A stretch of 64,000 nucleotides of DNA from Streptomyces aureus. Lineage in GTDB: Bacteria; Actinomycetota; Actinomycetes; Streptomycetales; Streptomycetaceae. This document shows positions 44,089 through 53,211 of this stretch, piece after piece. The stretch lies in NCBI RefSeq assembly GCF_000725495.1, contig NZ_KL647039.1:1-64000 (forward strand), read 5' to 3'. Each line of letters starts with the position of its first letter. Position 1 is the stretch's first letter. The position numbers and the translations under genes were made by a program. The notes beneath the pieces are model-generated. The model saw only the letters and a program-made list of their open reading frames with translations, ran no database searches and had not been told where the DNA came from.

Positions 44089-46512
44089 TCAGTTGACCGC
44101 GTCGGCGTCCACCTCGCCCGGTGTCAGCTCCACGTCGTGCACCAGCGGCTCCTCCGTGACGACGAGGTGCTGCGCCCGCGCCCCGTACGAACGGGCCGTC
44201 ACCGACAGCAGATACGTCCCCGGAGCCGGGACCGAGACGATGTAGGACCCGTCGGCCAGCGAGGTCACCCGGTCCAGCTGACGGCCTCCCTTGGACAGCA
44301 GCGTCAGCACCGCCCCGTCGACGGCCTCGCCCTCCGCGTCCCGGACGAACCCGTGCACGGCCGACGCCCCGCCCCCGGCCGGTGCCACGTCCGCGGACGG
44401 CTCCTCCGCGGGCTCCACCGCCAAATGCGGCAGCCGCTTGTCCAGCCACCCGGGCAGCCACCAGTTGGAGTCGCCGAGCAGGTGCATCGCCGCGGGGACC
44501 AGGGCCGTACGGAGGATGAAGGCGTCCAGCGCGACCGCGGCCGCGAGCCCCACCCCCGCCATCGCCGCCCCGGAGTCACCGCTCAGGACGAAGGCGAGGA
44601 AGACGCACACCATGATCAGGGCGGCCGAGTTGATGACCCGGCTGGTCTCCGCCAGCCCGACGCGCACCGCCCGCGCGTTGTCCTTCGTGTGCACCCACTC
44701 CTCGTGCATCCGGCTCACCAGGAACACCTGGTAGTCCATGGACAGGCCGAAGAGCAGCGAGAGCATGATGACGGGCAGGAAGGCGTTGATCGGCCCCTCC
44801 TTGCCGAGACCCAGCACTTCCAGGCCCCAGCCCCACTGGAAGACCGCGACCAGGACGCCGAAGGACGCGGCGGCCGCGATCAGGTTCATCAGCGCGGCGG
44901 TCAGCGGCACCACCAGGGAGCGGAACGCGATCAGCAGGAGCAGGAAGCCGAGCCCGATGATCGTGGCGACGAACCAGGGCAGCCGGTCGCCGGTGATGGT
45001 CGCGAAGTCCTTCGACACTGCGGTCACCCCGCCGACGTGGGCCGTGGCCCCCGTGTCCGGGATCACCCGGTCCCGCAGGGTGTCGATGAGATCGTCGGTC
45101 TTCACCGACTGCGGCGAGGTCGTCGGCACCACCTGGATCACCGTCACCCCGTGCGCGGGCGGCAGCGCGGCGACCGCGGCGACCCCGGGCGTGGTGCCGA
45201 TGCTCTTCGTCAGCGCGCCCGCGTCACCGGCGGTCACGACGACCTGGAGCGGGCCGTTGAAGCCGGGCCCGAAGCCCTCGGCCAGCAGGTCGTAGGCCTG
45301 CCGGGTCGTGGTCTTGGCGTCGTCGTTGCCCTGGTCGGTGGCGCCCAGGTGCAGCGACAGGACGGGGACGGCGAGGACCGCCATCACGGCCAGCGCGAGG
45401 ACCGCGATCGTACGGGGGCGCCGCTGCACGCCCGCCGACCAGCGGGCCGCGACCCCGCTCGCCCGCTCCGGCTCCGGACCCCGCTCCGCCAGCTTGCGCC
45501 GCTGGCGGCGGCTGAGCACCCGGGTGCCGAGGACCCCGAGCAGCGCCGGCAGCAGGGTGGTCGCCGCGAGCACGCTGAACACGACGGTCAGGGAGGTGCC
45601 GATGACCACGCCGTCGAGGAAGCGCAGGTTCGTCACGAGCATGCCCGCGAGCGCGATGCACACGGTGCCGCCCGCGAACAGCACCGCCCGCCCCGAGGTG
45701 TTGAGGGCGACGACCGCCGACTCCTCGGGCGCCAGGCCCCGCAGCAGACCGCGCCGGTGCCGGGTGACGATGAACAGCGCGTAGTCGATGCCCACACCGA
45801 GGCCGATGAGGGTGGCGAGCAGCGGCGCCAGGTCCGGGATGTCCGTGGCGTGGCTGAGCAGTTGGGTGGAGAACAGCCCCGTCCCCACCCCGAAGACCGC
45901 GATGCCGATCGGCAGCAGCATCGCGAAGAGCGAACCGAAGGCGAGGAAGAGGACGACGGCCGCGGCAAGGATGCCGACCATCTCGGCGAGCCCGGTGGGC
46001 GGCTCCTGCACCCGCTGGATCGCCTGCCCGCCCAACTCCACCTGTAGTCCGGCCCGTTCGGCACCCTGCGCGGTGTCGACGACCTTCTGCACCAGGTCCT
46101 TGGGCACGGCGTTCGCCTGCTCGGCGAAGGTGATCTGGGCGTACGCGATCCGGCCGTCCTCGCTGATCTGCGCGGCGCCCCGCTCCCCCTGGTAGGGCCC
46201 CGCGACCTGGCCCACGCCCTTCATGCCGGCGATCTCGTCGAGCACCGGCTGGATCCGGGACCGCACCGAGGCGTCCCTGACCGTGCCGTCCGCGACCTTC
46301 CACACCACCGTGTCGGTGTCCCCCGCGCTGTTCGGGAAGGCCTTCTCCATCTGGTCGTACGCACGCTTGGAGTCCGTGTTCGGAAGGGAGAACACGTTCG
46401 CGTAGTCCGTGCCCGCGGTGGTCGCCGCGAAGCCGAGCCCGAACAGCGCACCCACCCACAGCAACAGGACCACCAGCCGGTGCCGATAGCACCACCGTGC
46501 CAATACCGCCAC
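44089..46512 (-). CDS. MMPL/RND-type transporter with fused C-terminal beta-sandwich domain
   Basis: 807 residues from the GTG at 46512 (AAGGAG eight bases upstream); a TTG six bases earlier is too close to that site. Two MMPL halves are present: an N-terminal helix, a large extracytoplasmic loop (about 40-195), five helices including LIGLGVGIDYALFIVTRHRR, and the repeat unit with LLFGLSMDYQVFLVSRMHEE. After the last helix (about 700) a CarboxypepD_reg-like domain follows (VHGFVRDAEGEAVDGAVLTL, YIVSVPAPGTYLLSVTARSY). MMPL proteins export lipids or antibiotics. The extra domain is unusual at this end of the protein. Confidence 0.85.
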   Translation of the reverse strand: MAVLARWCYRHRLVVLLLWVGALFGLGFAATTAGTDYANVFSLPNTDSKRAYDQMEKAFPNSAGDTDTVVWKVADGTVRDASVRSRIQPVLDEIAGMKGVGQVAGPYQGERGAAQISEDGRIAYAQITFAEQANAVPKDLVQKVVDTAQGAERAGLQVELGGQAIQRVQEPPTGLAEMVGILAAAVVLFLAFGSLFAMLLPIGIAVFGVGTGLFSTQLLSHATDIPDLAPLLATLIGLGVGIDYALFIVTRHRRGLLRGLAPEESAVVALNTSGRAVLFAGGTVCIALAGMLVTNLRFLDGVVIGTSLTVVFSVLAATTLLPALLGVLGTRVLSRRQRRKLAERGPEPERASGVAARWSAGVQRRPRTIAVLALAVMAVLAVPVLSLHLGATDQGNDDAKTTTRQAYDLLAEGFGPGFNGPLQVVVTAGDAGALTKSIGTTPGVAAVAALPPAHGVTVIQVVPTTSPQSVKTDDLIDTLRDRVIPDTGATAHVGGVTAVSKDFATITGDRLPWFVATIIGLGFLLLLIAFRSLVVPLTAALMNLIAAAASFGVLVAVFQWGWGLEVLGLGKEGPINAFLPVIMLSLLFGLSMDYQVFLVSRMHEEWVHTKDNARAVRVGLAETSRVINSAALIMVCVFLAFVLSGDSGAAMAGVGLAAAVALDAFILRTALVPAAMHLLGDSNWWLPGWLDKRLPHLAVEPAEEPSADVAPAGGGASAVHGFVRDAEGEAVDGAVLTLLSKGGRQLDRVTSLADGSYIVSVPAPGTYLLSVTARSYGARAQHLVVTEEPLVHDVELTPGEVDADAVN

Positions 46513-46600
46513 GTTCAACGCTCCTTAGTCGGTCGGTCCCCCAGGTCCTGGTCACCAGCATTCGCGGCCCCCCGCGCGAGGGGACACGACCCGCCCATGA

Positions 46601-46620
46601 CTCTCAAGGAACTCCAAGGA
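46601..46620 (+). promoter_or_regulatory. Candidate response-regulator direct repeat
   Basis: CTCTCAAGGA and ACTCCAAGGA are adjacent 10-bp direct repeats centred about 53 bp upstream of the likely leaderless start of the response regulator. This is the spacing expected for an OmpR-type dimer acting on its own promoter. Confidence 0.45.
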
Positions 46621-46651
46621 GCGAACGGCACCGTCCGCCGACGGCCCCGCC

Positions 46652-46657
46652 GATACT
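46652..46657 (+). promoter_or_regulatory. Candidate leaderless -10 (GATACT) of the response-regulator gene
   Basis: GATACT ends six bases before the ATG at 46664. The same hexamer at the same distance precedes the small membrane-protein gene that starts at 54796. Confidence 0.5.
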
Positions 46658-46663
46658 GGGGAC

Positions 46664-47353
46664 ATGACCGCTCACGAGGGAGCCACCGTCCTCGTCGTCG
46701 AGGACGAGCCGAGCATCGCGGACGTCCTCACCATCGCCCTGCGCTACCACCGCTTCGAGGTGATGGCCGCAGGATGCGTCCGCGAGGCGCTCGCCCTCGC
46801 CGAACGCACCCGTCCCGACGCCGCGCTGCTCGACGTGATGCTCCCGGACGGCGACGGCCGGGCGCTCGGCCGTGAACTGCGGCTGCGGCAGCCGGACCTG
46901 GCCGTCGTCTTCCTCACCGCCCGGGACGCGCCGGCCGAGATCGTCGGCGCGCTCGGTTTCGGCGACGACTACATCACCAAGCCGTTCAACATCGACGAGG
47001 TCGTCGCCCGGATCACCGCCGTCCTGCGCCGCACCCGGCCCGACGACGTCCTGCCCCAGCGACCGCCGCTGCGCTACGGGGACCTGGAGCTGGACGAGAC
47101 GACGTACCGCGTCCACCGCGCGGGCACCACCGTCGAGCTCACCCCCACCGAGTACGCGCTGCTGCGCTTCCTCGTCCGCAACGGCGGGCGGATCGTGCCC
47201 AAGGAACAACTCCTGCGCCACGTCTGGCAGTACGAGCACCCGGCCGAGTCGACGGTCGTCGAGACCTACATCAGCTACCTGCGGCGCAAGCTCGAACCCC
47301 TGGGCCCGCCGGTGATCCAGACCCGCCGGGGCGTCGGATACGGGCTCGCATGA
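46664..47353 (+). CDS. OmpR-family response regulator
   Basis: 229 residues. The receiver domain has the acidic pair VVEDEPS, phospho-acceptor Asp in ALLDVMLPDGDGR, VVFLTARDA and the Lys in YITKPFN. The C-terminal winged helix includes LTPTEYALLRFLVRNGGRIV and TVVETYISYLRRKL. It overlaps the sensor kinase gene (ATGA). The start follows a -10-like hexamer, suggesting a leaderless mRNA. Target genes are unknown; the divergent MMPL transporter is a plausible one. Confidence 0.95.
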   Translation: MTAHEGATVLVVEDEPSIADVLTIALRYHRFEVMAAGCVREALALAERTRPDAALLDVMLPDGDGRALGRELRLRQPDLAVVFLTARDAPAEIVGALGFGDDYITKPFNIDEVVARITAVLRRTRPDDVLPQRPPLRYGDLELDETTYRVHRAGTTVELTPTEYALLRFLVRNGGRIVPKEQLLRHVWQYEHPAESTVVETYISYLRRKLEPLGPPVIQTRRGVGYGLA

Positions 47354-48804
47354 ACCCGCTCGTGCGGCCCGGCTGCCGCCCGCCCCCGCGCTCCCGGCAC
47401 GGCGTCCATTCGCTGCGCGGCAAACTGACGATCGCCAACGTGGGACTGCTGGCCGTCGGCATCGTGGTGGCGACCGCCGTGAGCCTGATGGGCATGCGGC
47501 ACTACCTGCTCGACCAGGTGGACGCCCAGCTCCTCAAGACCCGTGACTCGCTGGGCGGTTCGCAGCTCACCCTGCGCCAGATCGACTCGCTGAGCGCCCT
47601 CGCGTTCGTCCACGACCGGCTCGGTCCGGCGGCGGACGAGTCCAAGCCCGACTCGGTCTTCGCGGCCGTCGACCGGCACGGCCGGGCGATCGAGGTGGCC
47701 GGCTTCCGGCCCGGCGACACACAGCGCGCGTTCGCCGCCGCCGTCGACGACCCCGCCTCCCTCGTCCGCGCCGGCGAACCGCGGGACGTCACCGTGAACG
47801 GTGCCGCCTACCGGGCGACCGGCACCCGGCTCGCCGACGGGACCTACGTCCTGTTCGCGGCCTCGACCGACGGACTGCACAAGGGCATCGCCCAGGCCCT
47901 CAAGCTCGACCTCGCCGTCGGCACCCTGCTCCTCGCGCTCCTCGCCTGCCTGACGATGTTCAGCGTCCGCCGCCGGATGCTGCCGCTGGAGGCCATGGTG
48001 GAGACCTCCTCCGCCATCGCCGAGGGCGATCTGACCCGGCGCGTCCCCTCCAGCCATCATCCGACCCAGGAGGTCGAGCAGCTGCGGCTCGCGCTCAACT
48101 CCATGCTGCACCAGGTCGAGTCGGCCTACCGGACCCGCGAGGACAGCGCCGCCCAGCTGCGCCGGTTCGTCGGGGACGCCTCGCACGAGCTGCGCACCCC
48201 GCTCGCGGCGATACGCGGCTACCTCCAGCTGTACGAGAAGGGGATGCTGACCGACCCGGCCGAGCGCAGACGCGCCTGGGACCGGATGAACGCCGAGGCC
48301 GACCGCATGGGCCGGCTCGTCGACGAGCTGCTCATCCTGGCCCGCCTCGACCAGCGGCCGGAACTGCGCTTCCGGAACGTCGACCTGAGCCGGCTCGTGC
48401 GGGACGCGGCGGCGGACCTGCGCGCCCAGCAGCCCGGCCGCCCGGTGACCGTGGACGCCGACGGCACCCTGCTCGTACGGGCCGACGAGTCGGGGCTGCG
48501 GCAGGTGCTGGGCAATCTCGTGGGCAACGTACGCACCCACACCCCCGACGACGTGCCCGTGCGGCTGGGTCTGGAACGGGTGGACGGAGTCCTGCGGCTG
48601 TGTGTCGCGGACAAGGGGCCGGGACTCGCCGAGGAGGACGCGGCACGGGTCTTCGACCGTTTCTTCCGGGCCGGCGGGGGCGCGGGCAGCGGGCTGGGCC
48701 TCGCGATCGTCGAGGGCGTGGTGCGGGCCCACGGGGGGAACGTCGCGGTGCGGACGGCGCCGGGCGAGGGCCTGGCGGTGACGGTGACGCTGCCCGTGCG
48801 GTGA
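47350..48804 (+). CDS. Sensor histidine kinase
   Basis: 484 residues, translationally coupled to the regulator. Two membrane helices (about 27-49 and 190-212) flank an extracytoplasmic sensor of about 140 residues. Then come a HAMP linker (RRRMLPLEAMVETSSAIAEG), the H-box FVGDASHELRTPLAAIRGYL, the N-box LGNLVGNVRTHTP and G-boxes DKGPGLAEED and GSGLGLAIVEG. It phosphorylates the regulator upstream in response to an envelope or external signal that cannot be named. Confidence 0.95.
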   Translation: MNPLVRPGCRPPPRSRHGVHSLRGKLTIANVGLLAVGIVVATAVSLMGMRHYLLDQVDAQLLKTRDSLGGSQLTLRQIDSLSALAFVHDRLGPAADESKPDSVFAAVDRHGRAIEVAGFRPGDTQRAFAAAVDDPASLVRAGEPRDVTVNGAAYRATGTRLADGTYVLFAASTDGLHKGIAQALKLDLAVGTLLLALLACLTMFSVRRRMLPLEAMVETSSAIAEGDLTRRVPSSHHPTQEVEQLRLALNSMLHQVESAYRTREDSAAQLRRFVGDASHELRTPLAAIRGYLQLYEKGMLTDPAERRRAWDRMNAEADRMGRLVDELLILARLDQRPELRFRNVDLSRLVRDAAADLRAQQPGRPVTVDADGTLLVRADESGLRQVLGNLVGNVRTHTPDDVPVRLGLERVDGVLRLCVADKGPGLAEEDAARVFDRFFRAGGGAGSGLGLAIVEGVVRAHGGNVAVRTAPGEGLAVTVTLPVR

Positions 48805-49201
48805 CCTGCCGGTCGGGTGAGAGCGCGGGTCCGGTGTGGGTGGCGGCCCCGGTGTCGGTGCCGGCCCGGTGAAGGTGCGGGTCCGTCGAGGGCGGCGGTC
48901 CGGTGAGGGGGCAGGCCCGTCGAGGGCGGCGGTCCGGTGAGGAGCCGGGGTCCCGCGTATGCGGTTCCGGAGCCCCGGGGCGACACCCCGGCGTCACCCG
49001 TACGTCGTCCCGGAGCCCTCGCGCCGACCGGGACACCTCTCCGCACACCGCCTTGACCTGCGGAAACGGACTTGGACAGATGCTGACCGAGGCGGTTGAA
49101 CACGGGCTGCCCGGCCCCCGTACCCCACGATGAGGGCGAATCGGTCGCAACCGATCGGCCCGCCACGCCACCACCGCGCATCGCACGGAAGGAACGCCGG
49201 G
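48805..49201. other. Gene-free region before the LTA-synthase-like gene
   Basis: It contains a G-rich repetitive stretch, including a 26-bp exact-type repeat at 48883-48908 and 48917-48942 (period 34). The right part includes TTGGAC and TTGAAC hexamers that could be -35 elements of the downstream gene, but no convincing -10. Confidence 0.45.
48883..48942. repeat. 34-bp tandem repeat
   Basis: Two copies starting CCGTCGAGGGCGGCGGTCCG, at 48883 and 48917, separated by a short G-rich spacer. Confidence 0.8.
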
Positions 49202-51379
49202 TTGTCGTCCACAACGAACTCTCGACAGCTGCCGAACACGGACGAGGCGCCTTCGCGCGAAGAGCCGGCATCGGAACCGCCCGCGGACCCGAGCCAGAGC
49301 CCGGACCCGGAACCGGACACGGCCCCGGAGACGGAGCAGGCCGCGGACCCGGAGCAGGCCGCGGGCGGGGACGAGGACGCCGCCGCCTCCGGTGAGGGAG
49401 AGGCAGCGGCCGGGACGGCCCCCGAGGTCACCATGACCGACGGGGCCGCCCCTTCGCCTTCCGAGGCCCCGGAACAGGCTCCCGGCGACGGACCGGAGGA
49501 CCCCGCCGAGGCCGGCGGCGACGCCCCGGCCGCGAAGGCCGCGGAGGTGGTGGAAGCCGAGGAGGCCGAGGCCGGTACGGCGGACGGCGGCTCCCCTGAC
49601 GGTGCCTCGGAGGCGGCTGCTCTCCCGGCCGGTGAGGCCCCTGCCGGAAAGGCCCCGGAGGCGGCTGCCGGCGACGGGGCCGGGGACGGGTCGGAGCCTC
49701 CAAAGGACGAGCCGCCCGGGGACGGGCCGGGGCGCGGGTGGCGGGGCCGGTACCCCGTCGTCGCCCGTGCTCTCGCCTGGAGCACCACCCTCGTCGCCGC
49801 CGCGCTCGTCCTGTTCGCGCTGCTCATGCCGAGCCAGGCGGACAAGTTCCAGCCGGCCGAGTTCCTGCGCCTCCCCGTGGAGGCGATCTTCGGCGCCGCG
49901 CTGCTGATCGTCCTGCCCCGCCGCCCGCGGATCGCGCTCTCGGTGGCCGCCGGGCTGGTCCTGGGTGCGCTGACGGTCCTGAACATCCTCGACATCGGCT
50001 TCAACGAATACCTGGGACGGGGCTTCAACGTCGTCCTCGACTGGTCGCTCTTCAGCGACGCGCAGGCCTACCTCCAGGACACGTTCGGCCACGGCGGCGC
50101 CCTCGGCATCGCGGCGCTGGCCGTCGCGCTCGTGATCGCGGTGCTGACCCTCATGACCCTGTCGGTCGTCCGGCTGGGGAACCTGGTGGCCAGGAACACC
50201 GCGACGGCGACCCGTGCGACCCTCGCGCTGGCCATGGCCTGGGTCACCTGCGCGACGCTCGGGCTGCAGTACACCGGCGTGCCCATAGCCTCCGAGCACG
50301 TGGCGCTGGTCGTCCAGGAGCGGGCGGCGCGGGTGCGGCAGACCCTGCGGGACGAGGCCGCGTTCGCCCGGATATCCAAGAAGGACGACTTCGCGAACAC
50401 CCCGCCCGACCAGATGCTCACGGATCTGCGCGGCAAGGACATGATCATCACGTTCATCGAGAGCTACGGCCGCAGCGCCATCGAGGATCCGCTGATGGCG
50501 CCGCGTGTCGACGCGACGCTGACGGCCGAGAACAAGAAGCTGAAGCAGGCCGGATTCGCAGCGAAGAGCGGCTGGCTCACCTCGGCGACGTACGGCGGCA
50601 GCAGCTGGCTCGGCCACTCGACGTTCCTGTCGGGCCTGTGGATCAACAACCAGCAGCGGTACCGCACCGTGACCGCCGGCGATCACCTGACGCTGGTCAG
50701 CGCCTTCAAGAGGACCGGCGACTACGACACCGTGGGCGTCATGCCGGGCATCCAGAAGGGCTGGCCCGAGCAGAAGTTCTATGGCATCGACAAGCTCTAC
50801 GACGCCTTCCACCTCGGCTACAAGGGGCCGAAGTTCAGCTGGTCCACGATGCCCGACCAGTACGCCCTGGCCGCGTACGAGCGGCTGGTGCACAGCAAGA
50901 AGCACGACAAGCCGCTGATGTCGACGATCATCCTGACCTCCAGCCACCAGCCCTGGGCGCCCATCCCGAAGACGGTCCCCGAGGACCAGGTCGGCGACGG
51001 CTCCGTGTACGACGCCATCGAGAAGGCCGGCAAGAGGCCCGCCGACATCATCACCAGCTCGCCGAAGTCGAAGGTGGAGTACGGCAAGGCGATCTCGTAC
51101 TCGGTGACGAGTCTGATCGACTACCTGGTGAAGTACGGCAAGAAGAACACCGTGCTGATCTACCTCGGCGACCACCAGCCGATCGCCCGGGTCAGCGGCG
51201 ACCACGCGAGCCGTGACGTCCCCGTCTCGATCGTCGCCAAGGACCCGAAGGTGCTCGACAGAATCGCCGACTGGGGCTGGACCGACGGACTGCGGCCCGA
51301 GCACGACGCCCCGGTGTGGAAGATGAGCTCCTTCCGCAACCGCTTCCTGACGGCGTACGGATCCACTCCGCACCCGTGA
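49202..51379 (+). CDS. LTA-synthase-like sulfatase/phosphotransferase membrane enzyme
   Basis: 725 residues from a TTG at 49202 with AAGGA about ten bases upstream; an ATG at 49130 would add 24 residues and lacks a site. An acidic, disordered Glu/Pro/Ala-rich N-terminal region of about 170 residues is followed by four to five helices (about 190-350) and an alkaline-phosphatase-superfamily domain. That domain has MIITFIESYGRSA (metal Glu), TYGGSSWLGHSTFLSG (nucleophile region), LTSSHQPWAP and IYLGDHQPIAR (metal Asp/His). Family members transfer phosphoglycerol or phosphoethanolamine to wall or membrane glycans. The substrate is unknown. Confidence 0.8.
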   Translation: MSSTTNSRQLPNTDEAPSREEPASEPPADPSQSPDPEPDTAPETEQAADPEQAAGGDEDAAASGEGEAAAGTAPEVTMTDGAAPSPSEAPEQAPGDGPEDPAEAGGDAPAAKAAEVVEAEEAEAGTADGGSPDGASEAAALPAGEAPAGKAPEAAAGDGAGDGSEPPKDEPPGDGPGRGWRGRYPVVARALAWSTTLVAAALVLFALLMPSQADKFQPAEFLRLPVEAIFGAALLIVLPRRPRIALSVAAGLVLGALTVLNILDIGFNEYLGRGFNVVLDWSLFSDAQAYLQDTFGHGGALGIAALAVALVIAVLTLMTLSVVRLGNLVARNTATATRATLALAMAWVTCATLGLQYTGVPIASEHVALVVQERAARVRQTLRDEAAFARISKKDDFANTPPDQMLTDLRGKDMIITFIESYGRSAIEDPLMAPRVDATLTAENKKLKQAGFAAKSGWLTSATYGGSSWLGHSTFLSGLWINNQQRYRTVTAGDHLTLVSAFKRTGDYDTVGVMPGIQKGWPEQKFYGIDKLYDAFHLGYKGPKFSWSTMPDQYALAAYERLVHSKKHDKPLMSTIILTSSHQPWAPIPKTVPEDQVGDGSVYDAIEKAGKRPADIITSSPKSKVEYGKAISYSVTSLIDYLVKYGKKNTVLIYLGDHQPIARVSGDHASRDVPVSIVAKDPKVLDRIADWGWTDGLRPEHDAPVWKMSSFRNRFLTAYGSTPHP

Positions 51380-51398
51380 CGGGACTCCCTCCCCGTCC

Positions 51399-51439
51399 GC
51401 GGGCGGTGGTCACGGCTCCGGCCGTCGGCCGCCGCCCGC
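51399..51439. terminator. 11-bp hairpin between convergent genes
   Basis: GCGGGCGGTGG (51399-51409) and CCGCCGCCCGC (51429-51439) pair with one wobble, 20 bp after the LTA-synthase-like stop. Confidence 0.65.
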
Positions 51440-51510
51440 GCCCGTGAGGGCGACGACTCGTGCGGCGACCGCGCGTCAGGGCGACGGGCGCGGTGGCGGT
51501 CCGTCCGCCG

Positions 51511-53067
51511 TCACAGCCAGTTCAGCCGCCACAGACGGAAGACGCCGGTGCCGTCGGACAGGTACTGGCCGCCGCTGATGTCCTCACTGCTGACGACGTA
51601 GTCCTTGCGCTGCCACAGGGGGATCAGCGGGACGTCCTCCGCCACGTCCACCTGGAGCCGCCGGAACGCGTCCGCGGTGCGGCTGCGGTCGGCGTCCTGC
51701 CGGGTCTCCTTGATCAGCCGGTCGACGTCCTTGTTGCTGTAGCCGTTCTTCATGGAGTTGCCGGTGCCGACGAGCGGCGCCCCGAAGGTGTCGGCGTCGG
51801 GATAGTCGGCGACCCAGCCGACCGCCCAGGCGTCCAGACCGCCCTCCGCGTACTTCTTCTGGAACTCGGTCCACTCGAACCCCTCGGTGGTCACCTTGAA
51901 CAGACCGTCCGTCTCGAGCTGCCGCTTGAGCTCGGCGGCCTCCTCGGCCGCGGCCCCGCGTCCCTCGGCGTACCCGTAGGTGAAGCGCACGGGCAGCGAG
52001 ACCCCGGCCTCGGCCAGCAGGGCGCGGGCCTTCTTGGCGTCCGGCTGCGGGTAGTCGTCGAAGAACGAGGTCGCGTGTCCCGTGATCCCGGCCGGGATGA
52101 GCCCGTACAGCGCGTCGGTGGTCCCCCGGTACGTCCGGTCGACCAGCCTCCCGCGGTCGACCAGCGAGGCGAGTGCCTGCCGTACGCGCCGGTCGTGCAG
52201 CGGCGACGTCTCGCGCACGTTCAGGACGAGATTGCGGGTCTCGGCGCTGTCCGCCTCCGTGACCCGCTGCTTGGGATCGCTCGGGGAGAGCGCGGCGAGC
52301 TGGGCGGGCGGCAGCTGCCGGGCGACGACGTCCAGCTCCTTGTCCTTCCACCCCACCTGGAGCGCCTGCGAGTTGGCGTAGTAGCGCAGGACCACCGGGC
52401 TGCCGGAACGGTCGACGGCTCCCTCGTAGCGGGGGTTCGGGGACAGGACGGCCTTCACGCCCTGCGTGTACGTCTTCAGGACGTACGGTCCGGTGCCGTC
52501 GACGGCGTTGTCGGTGCGCAGGCTGCGCCGGGGGTAGCGGGTGCTGTCGACGATCGACCCGGCGCCGGTCGCCAGCTTGAACGGGAAGGTCGCGTCGGGC
52601 GAGGACAGGTGGAAGGTGACGGTCAGACCGCTCGCGTCGACGCTGCCCAGGGTGGACAGGAGCGAGGCGGGGCCCACCTCGTCGTTGATCCGCTTGACCC
52701 GGTCGAAGGAGAACTTCACGTCGGCCGCGGTCACCTTGCGTCCGCTCGCGAACGTCAGGTCGTCACGGAGGGTGCAGCGATAGGTGCGCAGTCCGGCGTC
52801 GGTGAAGCCGCAGCGTCGGGCGGCGTCCGGTTCGGGCTTGGCGCCGCCGGGCTCGAAGGTGAGCAGCGACTGGAAGACATTGCTGAACAGGGCCCAGGAC
52901 CCGGCGTCGTAGGCGCCGGCCGGGTCGAGCGAGGTGACGGCGTCCGTGGTGCCCACCGTGATGGTGCGGTTGCTGTTCTCCTTCGCCGGCATCAGCTGCC
53001 AGCCGGCCACGCCGACGCTCGCGACGACGAGCAGCGCAACCAGAATCCATAAGCGAACCGATCGCAT
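51511..53067 (-). CDS. Orphan family 5 solute-binding protein with membrane anchor
   Basis: 518 residues from the ATG at 53067 (GGGGAGGG five bases upstream). The SBP_bac_5 fold is clear (TSLDPAGAYDAGSWALFSNV, RDDLTFASGRKVTAADVKFS, NAVDGTGPYVLKTYTQG, LNVRETSPLHDRRVRQAL). The N-terminal segment (RLWILVALLVVASVGVAGW) has no lipobox and probably stays as a membrane anchor. Oligopeptide or nickel-type permease and ATPase genes are absent nearby, so it either shares a transporter encoded elsewhere or acts as a sensor. Confidence 0.85.
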   Translation of the reverse strand: MRSVRLWILVALLVVASVGVAGWQLMPAKENSNRTITVGTTDAVTSLDPAGAYDAGSWALFSNVFQSLLTFEPGGAKPEPDAARRCGFTDAGLRTYRCTLRDDLTFASGRKVTAADVKFSFDRVKRINDEVGPASLLSTLGSVDASGLTVTFHLSSPDATFPFKLATGAGSIVDSTRYPRRSLRTDNAVDGTGPYVLKTYTQGVKAVLSPNPRYEGAVDRSGSPVVLRYYANSQALQVGWKDKELDVVARQLPPAQLAALSPSDPKQRVTEADSAETRNLVLNVRETSPLHDRRVRQALASLVDRGRLVDRTYRGTTDALYGLIPAGITGHATSFFDDYPQPDAKKARALLAEAGVSLPVRFTYGYAEGRGAAAEEAAELKRQLETDGLFKVTTEGFEWTEFQKKYAEGGLDAWAVGWVADYPDADTFGAPLVGTGNSMKNGYSNKDVDRLIKETRQDADRSRTADAFRRLQVDVAEDVPLIPLWQRKDYVVSSEDISGGQYLSDGTGVFRLWRLNWL

Positions 53068-53165
53068 CGGTGCCCTCCCCAGGCGCCCCGCACACCACTC
53101 CCTGGTGGCGCGGATCACCTAACCACAGGAGTTTCGGGCGCGGAAGGGAATCGGGAAGAGTGCCC

Positions 53166-53199
53166 AGGAGCGGCGAAAATGATCTTTTCCGCCGCTCCT
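53166..53199 (-). terminator. Long hairpin after the metallophosphoesterase gene
   Basis: AGGAGCGGCGAAAA (53166-53179) and TTTTCCGCCGCTCCT (53185-53199) form a 14-bp stem with one bulged base, 13 bp past the stop at 53212. Confidence 0.75.
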
Positions 53200-53211
53200 C
53201 ACAGCCGATTC

